From the NCBI RefSeq assembly GCF_016864375.1, contig NZ_CP069357.1, positions 666,916 to 730,915 on the forward strand: a stretch of DNA of 64,000 nucleotides, written 5' to 3'. This DNA is from Microvirga sp. VF16. Lineage in GTDB: Bacteria > Pseudomonadota > Alphaproteobacteria > Rhizobiales > Beijerinckiaceae. The position numbers were made by a program, and so were the translations under genes. Below the pieces are notes generated by a model. It ran no database searches and was not told where the DNA came from. It was given only the letters and a program-made list of their open reading frames with translations. Of this stretch, positions 9,075 to 16,978 are shown piece after piece (the stretch's first letter is position 1; every line of letters starts with the position of its first letter).

Positions 9075-10373
9075 ATGAGAAGTGCCATGCAACGCAAGAA
9101 GGTCATACTCGCCTCCACGGCGATTATCGTCGGGCTCTTTTCCAGCGATATGATCGGGCAAGCCAATCGGCCCCTCATTTCGGAGGCTGTCGGCAAGTAC
9201 AAGCCAACCCCGTGCGAGGTCGCTTCCGGCGGTACGCTGTGGGGTTGGTTCCCCTGCCCCATCATCGATCCCAAGCGCCTAGCAGATGAAGTCCAGACGA
9301 CGATGGACGAGAACTTGAAGCTGGAAGCCCTCATGGAGCAACTTCAGGAATGGCAGAAGACCCTCAGCAGCGTCACGGCACCGATCTCCCAAGTTAAGGC
9401 CTTTTTGAACAGCCTCTTCTCATTTGGTGGATCAGCCGGACCCCTCACGACCTTTAAGGATGATGGGAGGATCAACCTGCCTCAGGTGATGGCCTCGGCC
9501 AACCCAGCGAACGTGCCAGACATGTCACGGGCGGTTGCAGACTTCTACCTCCGCCCAGGAGCGACCAATCCGGCGGAACGGACGCAACTATCCCGCTCGG
9601 TCTACAGCGATGGCTTAGGAGCTGCGGTGGCAGCCAAGTCCGTCGTCACTAAGAATCAAGATGAGATCAAAAAGCTGTCCGAGGAGGTTGGCAAAGCCAA
9701 GACCCTCCGCGATGACTTTGTCGTTAACGCAAAAATCCGCCTGACACTTCTCCAGGCTCTTGAGGAGCGCAATCGCCTCGTCGCTCGCCTCACCTCCGGC
9801 CAGGCGGTCAGTCACCTTCGACAAATGGGCCAGGATTCCTTCGCCAGCAACAACAGTTGGGCCTCCAACTCCAATGCGTATGGAAACCCCCAAGCTTATG
9901 CGAACAGTGTGGAGCAGGAAGCCCGCTCCGAAGAAGCTCTCAACTCAAAAGCACTCCTGCAGGCTCAGGATGCATTAAACGCCGGCCGCCAGTCCCTTGT
10001 GTATGCCGTCGAGCTCCACAACGGCCTTATCACCGGGCACAACCTGAACCAGAGCATTCAATCCGGAGGCGGATCTGACACCAACTACCTGAGAGAGGAA
10101 CTGCAAACCCTCAGCCAGCGGTATGGCGCTTCGCTCGACACGCCAGAGCAGGTCCACGACTTCATCAACAAGCTCGCAGCGGAGACCCAAAAGGGCATAC
10201 GCACCGCTACGCAAATCATGCAGCAGCATCCCTCACTCGGTTCAGACGCATCGCTGCGCCGGATGATTACCGACCAGCAGACTGTTCTGGAAAATCTGCG
10301 GAACGATTCGAGTTATCGGTCATACATCTCGGTTAACGCGAACGTGCCTCCATCGAGCACCGTGACCGACTGA
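9075..10373 (+). CDS. Second VirB5-like exported coiled-coil protein
   Basis: A 432-residue protein with an N-terminal hydrophobic export segment (KVILASTAIIVGLFSSDMIG), a short Cys-containing region (PTPCEVASG, WGWFPCPIID) and a long predicted helical body. The stretch LRDDFVVNAKIRLTLLQAL mirrors MRGDLAVNNAIMIKMLEQV in the gene at 7506, and both continue with a run about residues NxLxAxL. It appears to be an enlarged paralogue of the VirB5-like protein. An alternative start at 9087 (MQRKK) is equally good. Role in the periplasm or pilus is inferred from export signal and operon position. Confidence 0.6.
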   Translation: MRSAMQRKKVILASTAIIVGLFSSDMIGQANRPLISEAVGKYKPTPCEVASGGTLWGWFPCPIIDPKRLADEVQTTMDENLKLEALMEQLQEWQKTLSSVTAPISQVKAFLNSLFSFGGSAGPLTTFKDDGRINLPQVMASANPANVPDMSRAVADFYLRPGATNPAERTQLSRSVYSDGLGAAVAAKSVVTKNQDEIKKLSEEVGKAKTLRDDFVVNAKIRLTLLQALEERNRLVARLTSGQAVSHLRQMGQDSFASNNSWASNSNAYGNPQAYANSVEQEARSEEALNSKALLQAQDALNAGRQSLVYAVELHNGLITGHNLNQSIQSGGGSDTNYLREELQTLSQRYGASLDTPEQVHDFINKLAAETQKGIRTATQIMQQHPSLGSDASLRRMITDQQTVLENLRNDSSYRSYISVNANVPPSSTVTD

Positions 10374-10472
10374 GCCGCCCTGCGTTAACCATCTGAAACT
10401 CTTACATTTTAACTTACCTAGTCATTTCCTACTCATATCCCCGCGCTTTGTTCCGCACACCGTCGAAATAGA

Positions 10473-10499
10473 TTGGACGCCCGAATTTAAAGGTATAGA
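10473..10499 (+). promoter_or_regulatory. putative internal promoter before virB7-virB11
   Basis: TTGGAC (10473) and TATAGA (10494) are spaced by 15 bases, in a 160-base AT-rich gap with no other gene. It could drive a virB7-B8-B9-B10-B11 transcript separately from virB2-B5. Confidence 0.4.
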
Positions 10500-10536
10500 A
10501 GCGAATTAAAGAACACCGATCACCAGGAAAGATCGA

Positions 10537-10713
10537 ATGTTGATTCGCATTTTTGTCGTCGCTCTTGCTGCCCTTGCTCTCAGCGCCTGCGGAACATTGA
10601 CCCAGGACGATCCAATCGGCATCGGCCGCTCACCCAACGACCTGAAAAAGAGCCCTTGCGCCTGCATTCAGCTGCCAAACGCGGCGAATGACGTGCCTGT
10701 GCTGCCAGTTTAA
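10537..10713 (+). CDS. virB7: VirB7-like lipoprotein, 58 aa
   Basis: A small gene with a classic lipoprotein signal: MLIRIFVVALAALALSACG, with lipobox LSAC and the lipidated Cys at residue 18. The mature part of about 40 residues includes a CAC pair (SPCACIQLP) that could form the disulfide that VirB7 makes with VirB9 in Agrobacterium. It ends 24 bases before virB8, the standard virB7 position. AGGAAAG precedes the ATG. Size, lipobox and position all agree; the sequence itself is too short for family assignment. Confidence 0.75.
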   Translation: MLIRIFVVALAALALSACGTLTQDDPIGIGRSPNDLKKSPCACIQLPNAANDVPVLPV

Positions 10714-10737
10714 TCCTTTCAATCGGCGTCGTTTACC

Positions 10738-11556
10738 ATGACCTCCAGCGTCTCTCGCCTCCAGCGTCTCACCGATCGTATCTCCCCTAAGAAGGAGGGG
10801 GATGCTGCACCCGCAACCTCGGCGCCCGAGCCCCAGGTTCATACTGAGCGTGTGGCTCATCTCCCGTCCGTCTCTAGCCAGAAGCCTAAGGACAAGATCG
10901 GCGGCTACCTGCGTGATCATGATGCGCCTCATGCCGCTGGCCGTCGCGCTGCAGTCTCTGACAAGCTCCTGATCGCCGTCGCAGGCGTGTCGCTTGCCAT
11001 TAACGTGGTGCAGGCCGTCGCGATCATGCAGCTTATCCCGCTCTACCGTGTCGTACCGTTCTTCGTCACCTGGTCCGACAAATCCGATCAGGTGGTTCGC
11101 GTCGAGCCGCCGACCGGCAACCTGAAGTCGCTGGCAATCCTGGAAGAGGCGAACGTTCGTGAATACGTGACGATGCGAAATACGATCACGGACGATCCGC
11201 AGCGCACGATTTATCAGTGGGGCACCATCGTCCGGCTGATGTCCTCCAAGCCCGTTTACGACCAGTTCCTTGCTGAGACGAAGCCTGTTTATGACGCCCT
11301 TAAGGAGCGGCGTTTTACCCGCAGCGTGTCGCTCAAGAGTGTTCTGAAAATCCAGAATGGCTACTGGCAAGTTGAGTTCGATGTCATTGACCGGCGCATA
11401 GGCTCCGGCCTCACCGACGGCGGCGACGAGCGCAGGACCTTCGTTGCCCAGCTCCGTGCCCAGAATGTCGAGCAAAGCATTAGCTATGACAACCGCTTCC
11501 TGAACCCACTCGGGTTCACTGTCACCGCTTACACAGTGGCGTCCAAAAAAGACTAA
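10738..11556 (+). CDS. virB8: VirB8-family T4SS core protein
   Basis: A 272-residue protein with a cytoplasmic N-terminal tail of about 75 residues, one membrane helix (LLIAVAGVSLAINVVQAVAI) and a periplasmic NTF2-like domain (VVPFFVTWSDKSDQV, then RNTITDDPQRTIYQWG and LNPLGFTVTAYTVA at the end). VirB8 links the inner membrane parts to the outer core complex. The cytoplasmic tail is longer than the 30-40 residues usual in VirB8. Confidence 0.88.
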   Translation: MTSSVSRLQRLTDRISPKKEGDAAPATSAPEPQVHTERVAHLPSVSSQKPKDKIGGYLRDHDAPHAAGRRAAVSDKLLIAVAGVSLAINVVQAVAIMQLIPLYRVVPFFVTWSDKSDQVVRVEPPTGNLKSLAILEEANVREYVTMRNTITDDPQRTIYQWGTIVRLMSSKPVYDQFLAETKPVYDALKERRFTRSVSLKSVLKIQNGYWQVEFDVIDRRIGSGLTDGGDERRTFVAQLRAQNVEQSISYDNRFLNPLGFTVTAYTVASKKD

Positions 11557-11595
11557 GCCGTCGCGGCGCCAACAAGATCACCAGGACCTTACCCA

Positions 11596-13248
11596 ATGAC
11601 CTCCTCGCGCTCTCGTCACCTCTCAACCGCCGCGCTGGCTGCCTTCATTGCCACTTCCGGATTGGATGCTGCTCTCGCACAGGGCACTCCGATAGGCCCT
11701 GCCGGGCAGATCACCCAGGCACAGGCTAATGTGCCGGCCGACTATGCCAAGCCGGGCGTTCCCGGGCTCGCGCCGGAGCCTCTCGATATGCCCTCACAGG
11801 TGACGACACAAGGAACGGCCAGAATTGCGACGGCAGTTGCTTCAAAGCCTCTCGGCCTGGAGCAGAAGGCTTGGCTTGACCCGAACAAGCACAAGTCCCC
11901 TCGCCAGACGCGGCCGGGCTTCGTGAAGATCTCCTGGCGTCCCGATGACGTCATGGAAGTCAACGCTCGTGAAGGGCTCCTGAGCGTGATCAAGTTCCCG
12001 CGGCAGGAAGAGGTCGTTCAGGTCATGTCGTCGGATCCCGGTTCGTTCGAGACCTCGACTGGCCCTAACAAGCGGTCGGTCGCCATTCGGGCCATTTACC
12101 CAGGTGTGGACGGCAACCTGATCGTCTACGGCAGCTCGGGCAACGTCTATAACTTCTATCTCCGCTCCCTTCCCTTCAACGCCGATCGTCTCCCCGACAC
12201 GACCGTCGAGGTTGTGGTCGGCGGCATGGAGGCCGGAACGGGTGAAACCCTTGCATCGACTGCGCCTGTGTCGATGCCATACACGAACTACAAGGATCTC
12301 TACGAGCCTGCGGTGAACAAGGCGACGGCCTACTTCGATGCCGGCGGACGGGAATATGCTCGTGGCGCTCCGGTCAATCCAGGCGATATGCGCAACAACA
12401 TCAGCATCGAGGCCCGCTCGCAGGACGATGCGGTCATCGCCCCTATCCGCGCCTGGCACGATGGACGGTTTACCTATCTCGATTTTGGCCCCAACGCTTC
12501 GTCAATGACCGAGTGGCCTGTGGCTGCCCTTGTGATTCAAGGTGTCGAGAGCCCGGTCGGCACCCGCGTAGCTGGCAAAGACCGGTCGATGATGGTTATC
12601 GAAGCCATCGGCAATATCACGCTGCGCAACGGCGGCCGTCTCGTTTGCCTGCGTCTGGCTCGCCCTCTGGACGATAACCGCTACGCCAAGGACGCGCCGA
12701 TCGTCGACCCGCGTCGTACCGTAGTAGTCGAAAAGCCGGTGATCGTGGAGCGTGAGGTTCCGGTCGAGATCCAGAAGACCGTCGTCATCGAGAAGCCGGT
12801 TCCGGCGCCTGCGGGAAGGCCTGCGGCACCCGCCCCGCAGCCGCCCCTCGTCCGGAAGGGCGCAGTCGAGCCCGTCGAGAAGAAGATCGTCGCATCTGCC
12901 GGTCCTCTCGTGGCTCCCATGGCCATTCCCGCCCCTGCCGTTGCTCCGGCCCCCGCGGTCGTTACTGCTGCCCCTCCGCCGCCTCCGGCGCCGGTGTCCA
13001 GCGCCATCATCCTCGGTCCTTACAGCAAGGCGGAAGGCGAGCAGGTTTGGAAGCTCTATCGGGCGGATAATCGTCTGCAGGCTGGCAAAGCAAAACTGAC
13101 TTGGCAGTCCCAGAACGGTGGCTCTCTCAAGGCGGCTCCTGCCTCAGGCCGCGCCATGATCAAGATCAGCGGCGTCGATCCTTCTGCGGCTAGCTCGATC
13201 TGTGATGTCCGTCGTCGGCATGGCGACACCTGCCTGGTCGCAGAATAA
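11596..13248 (+). CDS. virB9: VirB9-family outer-core protein with long C-terminal extension
   Basis: A 550-residue protein with a signal peptide ending ALAQG. Residues about 105-205 match the VirB9 N-terminal domain (RPGFVKISWRPDDVMEV, GNVYNFYLRSL) and residues 265-355 the C-terminal domain (AWHDGRFTYLDFG). VirB9 is normally about 280-300 residues. Here about 195 more follow: a charged repeat (EKPVIVEREVPVEIQKTVVI), a Pro/Ala-rich linker and a terminal globular segment (residues 475-550) containing QVWKLYRADNRLQ and SSICDVRRRHGDTC. The extension may reach another envelope component. It is followed 11 bases later by virB10. Confidence 0.85.
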   Translation: MTSSRSRHLSTAALAAFIATSGLDAALAQGTPIGPAGQITQAQANVPADYAKPGVPGLAPEPLDMPSQVTTQGTARIATAVASKPLGLEQKAWLDPNKHKSPRQTRPGFVKISWRPDDVMEVNAREGLLSVIKFPRQEEVVQVMSSDPGSFETSTGPNKRSVAIRAIYPGVDGNLIVYGSSGNVYNFYLRSLPFNADRLPDTTVEVVVGGMEAGTGETLASTAPVSMPYTNYKDLYEPAVNKATAYFDAGGREYARGAPVNPGDMRNNISIEARSQDDAVIAPIRAWHDGRFTYLDFGPNASSMTEWPVAALVIQGVESPVGTRVAGKDRSMMVIEAIGNITLRNGGRLVCLRLARPLDDNRYAKDAPIVDPRRTVVVEKPVIVEREVPVEIQKTVVIEKPVPAPAGRPAAPAPQPPLVRKGAVEPVEKKIVASAGPLVAPMAIPAPAVAPAPAVVTAAPPPPPAPVSSAIILGPYSKAEGEQVWKLYRADNRLQAGKAKLTWQSQNGGSLKAAPASGRAMIKISGVDPSAASSICDVRRRHGDTCLVAE

Positions 13249-13259
13249 GGGGCGAGACA

Positions 13260-15032
13260 ATGAGTGACGATCCCAAGCGCAAAACTAAAATCCGGCTCCT
13301 TACCGCCACCAGCGCCTTTGCCCTTCTTGGTGTGACCCTGTTCCTTCTGACGCTGCCGGAAAGGAACACCGCGCTTTCGATGAAGCAGGCTGCCCTGCCG
13401 CCGTCCGAGCCTGTCTTTGCACCTGCCCAGCCGGAGGCGCCAAAGGCGCCCCCACGGGAGGGTGATATTTCTCCTGACCGGGCCACAATTGAGGCCCGGG
13501 ACATCCCGGCCGGAAAGGAGCGCTTCACATCGACGTTCTCGATCCGGGCGACGGATATGCCGGCGACCATCAAGACCGTCAGCATGCCCTATGCCCAGGA
13601 AGCCGGTATCCGCCTCGATGCCAGCAACTGCGAGGGCGTCCGGCTTGAGGTTGAGCAGGCTTGCCTCGTCCAATTCGTCTATGATCCCGCTATCCCAGGC
13701 CGGGTTGATGGACGGATCCTGATCACGGCCGCCTCGGAGCGGTCGGACGGTTCGATCCGCAATGTCACAAAGGTGGTCAACGTCGATGCGACCGCGATCA
13801 CCCCCGTCGTGGCCGAGCCGGTAGTTCTTGCTCCGCCACCGCCGCCGGAACCCGAATACGATCCAGCAGCGGAGGCAGTCCTCCGGAATCGGCGGTCGGC
13901 CAGCCTTCTGACCTCCCAGTCGGATGCTGAGAACCTGACCTACCTGGGTCCCCAGCGGCCGAGCGAAGAGGATTGGGAGTCCATCGGTTATAAGCGGAAC
14001 TCCTCAAGCTACCCGGTCGACATGAGCCGCGTCGTCACGATGGACAAGCCCATCCCCGCGGTAATCAAGATCCCGATCGATACCCGCAACGCCTCCCGCG
14101 CGGTTGCTACTGTCGAGCGCGACATCTATGGCGGGGACGGACGTCTCGTGGTTATCGAGCGCGGATCCACCCTCATCGGAACCGTGGAAGCTATCGGCTC
14201 AACGGGCGAGGAGAAGGTCGCCATTGCGTGGGAGCGCTTGGTTCGACCCGACGGGGCGGCGTTCGCATTCCAGGCTACCAGCGGCGATGCAATGGGACGC
14301 GCCAGCATCCCGGCACATATGGACAATCGCTGGTTCGAGCGGTTTGGAACCACAATGCTGATGTCGGCGCTCAATGTGGGTGTGACGTTGGGGCTGAATG
14401 GCTCCCAGACGGTGGTCACCTCCGTCAGCCCCTATGGTGCCGGCTCGGCCAATATCGGCCAGGACGCCAGGGGGATCGCCACCCAGCAGTTCCGCGAAGA
14501 TACCCAGCCCCTTATTCAACAATTCACCGAGGAGCAGTTGGCCCTGCCACCCATCAGGACTGTTCCGGCTGGAACTCGCATCACGGTGTTCCCGAGCACG
14601 GACTTGTGGCTCAAGCCGATCAATCCTACCCAAAGAATGCGTGAGGAGTACGCCAGCAAGGTACGCCAGACTCCGGAATATCAAGCGGCCCGCAACAATC
14701 CAGTCCGCTCAAATCCCAGTCAAGCCGCAACCCAGCAGCCAGGGACCGCGGCACCGAACCGCTTTAATTCTCCGATCGGGACCAGCGTTCCGCAATACAT
14801 GCAGAACAGTGGCATCAATCAGAACACGATCTCAGCCATGGACAGTCCAGTAGTCCAGAACCTGACACAGGCCCGGTCGCAGCAGCCGCGAGCTCGGGCA
14901 GATGACAGCTTAGATTTCATCAGCGCCCCATCGGCGAATGAAAAGCTTCAGCAGCGGCAGCAGTCTCGCCAGACCTCGCAGCAACAGTCGGCAGCCGGGA
15001 CCCCGATGGGTCAAAACTGGTCGCCTTTCTAA
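13260..15032 (+). CDS. virB10: VirB10-family T4SS scaffold protein
   Basis: A 590-residue protein with a short cytoplasmic N-terminus, one membrane helix (about residues 14-34), a Pro-rich periplasmic linker and the VirB10/TrbI barrel domain (about residues 300-480) containing RVVTMDKPIPAVIKIPIDT, GGDGRLVVIERGSTLIG and RTVPAGTRITVFPSTDLWL. Residues 85-185 form an extra domain ahead of the barrel. The C-terminal 110 residues are Gln/Ser/Pro-rich and look disordered. VirB10 spans both membranes and senses ATPase activity to open the outer pore. Confidence 0.9.
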   Translation: MSDDPKRKTKIRLLTATSAFALLGVTLFLLTLPERNTALSMKQAALPPSEPVFAPAQPEAPKAPPREGDISPDRATIEARDIPAGKERFTSTFSIRATDMPATIKTVSMPYAQEAGIRLDASNCEGVRLEVEQACLVQFVYDPAIPGRVDGRILITAASERSDGSIRNVTKVVNVDATAITPVVAEPVVLAPPPPPEPEYDPAAEAVLRNRRSASLLTSQSDAENLTYLGPQRPSEEDWESIGYKRNSSSYPVDMSRVVTMDKPIPAVIKIPIDTRNASRAVATVERDIYGGDGRLVVIERGSTLIGTVEAIGSTGEEKVAIAWERLVRPDGAAFAFQATSGDAMGRASIPAHMDNRWFERFGTTMLMSALNVGVTLGLNGSQTVVTSVSPYGAGSANIGQDARGIATQQFREDTQPLIQQFTEEQLALPPIRTVPAGTRITVFPSTDLWLKPINPTQRMREEYASKVRQTPEYQAARNNPVRSNPSQAATQQPGTAAPNRFNSPIGTSVPQYMQNSGINQNTISAMDSPVVQNLTQARSQQPRARADDSLDFISAPSANEKLQQRQQSRQTSQQQSAAGTPMGQNWSPF

Positions 15033-15043
15033 GAGACGGTCCC

Positions 15044-16066
15044 ATGAGCAACACCAGCACCCAGGTCCTCCTCCAGAAATTCATTGGGCCTCTCTATGAG
15101 CGTCTCCTTCACCCTGACGTGGAGGAGATCGCCATCAACAAACCCGGCGAAATCTGGATCCGCCGGCGCAAGCCTGACGAGCAGGGGCGCCAGTGGATTC
15201 CCGAAGAGGCTCCCGACCTTACGGGACGGTACCTCGAGAACATCTGCCACATGGTGGCCAACCTGCAGAACATCCCGAACTTCGGCGCAGCCGGAATGCC
15301 GGTGGTCTTCGGCACTGTTCCAGGTGGGCATCGTTTCGCGGCCGGGATTGGCCCGAATATTCAGTCCGAAACACCCGAGGGAACCAGCGAAGATGGCTCT
15401 ATCTGCGTCTGCGTCCGCCAATACAGCAAGGAACAGACGGTCGATCTGCAGGACTACGGCATCACGCCAGGTCAGAGACTTCGCCCTCCGGTGGCCTCAA
15501 TCTTCACCCGAGCAACCGACCCTGACGATCCCTTCGCCCAGATCGTTAACTCCCTGACGCGAGGCGACCACATCCTCCTCTCGGGCGCGACCAGCAGCGG
15601 CAAGACCACCTTTCTGAACCGCCTTGTCTCGTTCCTCGACGACCGCAAGCGGATCCTCACGGTCGAGGACACCCGCGAAATCCGGGTTCTCCAGCCCAAC
15701 CGCGTCCATATCCTGATGAGTCGTACGCAGCAGGCCAATAAATTCGACTACCGTGCTGTGCGCGATCTCATTGTGCGTATGACCCCCGACGTGGTCATGG
15801 CCGGCGAGATCTCGAATTCGAACGCGGCCACAATCTGGGAGCTCATGACCACCGGCCACGGCCACTTCATGACGACAATCCACGCCAGATCCCCTGACGA
15901 GGCGCTGACCACGTTCATCAACTGTATTTCAAACGCCCGTTCGCAGGCTGGAAACACCGATGCCATCGACCGCGACGAGCTCCGGGCCCAGATGGTCGAG
16001 CACATTCGCGTCATTCAGATCGAAAAAGACTCTCTCGGCCAGCGCCGCATTTCAGCCGTTGCCTAA
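15044..16066 (+). CDS. virB11: VirB11-family T4SS ATPase
   Basis: A 340-residue protein of typical VirB11 length. N-terminal domain with LHPDVEEIAINKPGEIWI, then the RecA-like domain with Walker A GATSSGKTTFLNRL near residue 181, the Asp box VEDTREIRVLQPN, Walker B-like PDVVMAGEI and the His box TTGHGHFMTTIHARSPDEAL. VirB11 hexamers at the inner face of the membrane switch the system between pilus assembly and DNA transfer. Starts 11 bases after virB10. Confidence 0.95.
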   Translation: MSNTSTQVLLQKFIGPLYERLLHPDVEEIAINKPGEIWIRRRKPDEQGRQWIPEEAPDLTGRYLENICHMVANLQNIPNFGAAGMPVVFGTVPGGHRFAAGIGPNIQSETPEGTSEDGSICVCVRQYSKEQTVDLQDYGITPGQRLRPPVASIFTRATDPDDPFAQIVNSLTRGDHILLSGATSSGKTTFLNRLVSFLDDRKRILTVEDTREIRVLQPNRVHILMSRTQQANKFDYRAVRDLIVRMTPDVVMAGEISNSNAATIWELMTTGHGHFMTTIHARSPDEALTTFINCISNARSQAGNTDAIDRDELRAQMVEHIRVIQIEKDSLGQRRISAVA

Positions 16067-16079
16067 CATCGAGGCTCAT

Positions 16080-16385
16080 ATGATTTTCCTAATCGCCATA
16101 TTCGTTCCGCCGATCTCCCTCGTCATCCGAGACGCCAAGTATGACGCCATCGCCAGTCTGGTGATGATCTGCCTTTGCATTCTCCTCGCGCCAGCCGTTC
16201 TCCCGTACATCTGGATTGCGGCTATCGTGCACAGCTTCCAGGTTATCCGCCGACAGGACGAGGACCGCAGAACCCAGGATATTATCGCCGCCATCAAGGG
16301 GCGTCCTACTGCCAGCGACCCTGTTTCGGCTCCGGCTCCAGAAGCGCCGGTAGGCGGCCAGATCGCCTTGCAGACGGGAGCATAG
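16080..16385 (+). CDS. Small membrane protein, Pmp3/YqaE-like
   Basis: A 101-residue protein. The N-terminal 60 residues hold two hydrophobic helices in an arrangement like the Pmp3/YqaE (UPF0057) family: MIFLIAIFVPPISLV with the PP pair, then ILLAPAVLPYIWIAAIVH followed by SFQVIRR. A charged and Pro/Ala-rich tail follows. Pmp3 proteins are about 50-60 residues and affect membrane potential; the tail here is extra. Its place between virB11 and virD4 suggests a helper or exclusion role, but that is inference. Confidence 0.5.
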   Translation: MIFLIAIFVPPISLVIRDAKYDAIASLVMICLCILLAPAVLPYIWIAAIVHSFQVIRRQDEDRRTQDIIAAIKGRPTASDPVSAPAPEAPVGGQIALQTGA

Positions 16386-16389
16386 ATCA

Positions 16390-16905
16390 ATGGCTACGAA
16401 ACTCCCTACAGGTCAAAACCTCAGCTCGACCCTGACGGCGATCAACTCCATCGCCCTCAACGTGCTTCCTGCACAACATTATTCGGCACATCTCCTCCCG
16501 GCTCGGATGCTGTTGAAGGGCCTGCTGCTCGCCTTCATCGCCGATCGTGCTCAAAAGCCAGCGCTAGACGACGAAGATGCTCCTGATCCGACCCTTGAGA
16601 GCTTCGCCGATGCTACACTTTCTGACCTTCACAGCCATTTGGCGGGGGGCACCAATGCGCCCTTGCTGCAATGGATCAGCGGCAAGAGCGCCCTTGGCGG
16701 GTCGCCAACACCGCTGCGCCAGATCGCCGTCACCCACCTGTTGACGGTCCTGCAGGATCAACCGGCGGCACGTTACGGCATCATGGCTGTCTTCGATGCT
16801 CTCGGCCAACATATCACGGACGACTTTGCGCTTGCCGGTGCCCAAGGAATGGCAGTTGAAGCCTCTGGCGCTGAAGGCCAGACGATCCTTTCCGCAGCAG
16901 CCTGA
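16390..16905 (+). CDS. Unrecognised T4SS-operon protein, 171 aa
   Basis: A soluble, mostly helical protein with no export signal (LLPARMLLKGLLLAFIAD, then LRQIAVTHLLTVLQDQ). I recognise no domain. It follows the Pmp3-like gene by four bases and precedes virD4 by about 70 bases, so it is very likely co-transcribed with the transfer genes. Confidence 0.6.
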   Translation: MATKLPTGQNLSSTLTAINSIALNVLPAQHYSAHLLPARMLLKGLLLAFIADRAQKPALDDEDAPDPTLESFADATLSDLHSHLAGGTNAPLLQWISGKSALGGSPTPLRQIAVTHLLTVLQDQPAARYGIMAVFDALGQHITDDFALAGAQGMAVEASGAEGQTILSAAA

Positions 16906-16915
16906 GATCTGAGAC

Positions 16916-16936
16916 CTGGGAGGCTCAGCCTCCCGG
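16916..16936 (+). other. hairpin in the leader of virD4
   Basis: CTGGGAGGC pairs with GCCTCCCGG around a three-base loop. There is no T-run, so it is more likely an mRNA-stabilising or attenuating stem between the virB part and virD4 than a terminator. Confidence 0.4.
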
Positions 16937-16978
16937 GACGACGTTCCGACCCTCGCCCACTCTATTCCGGTTCCTGTC

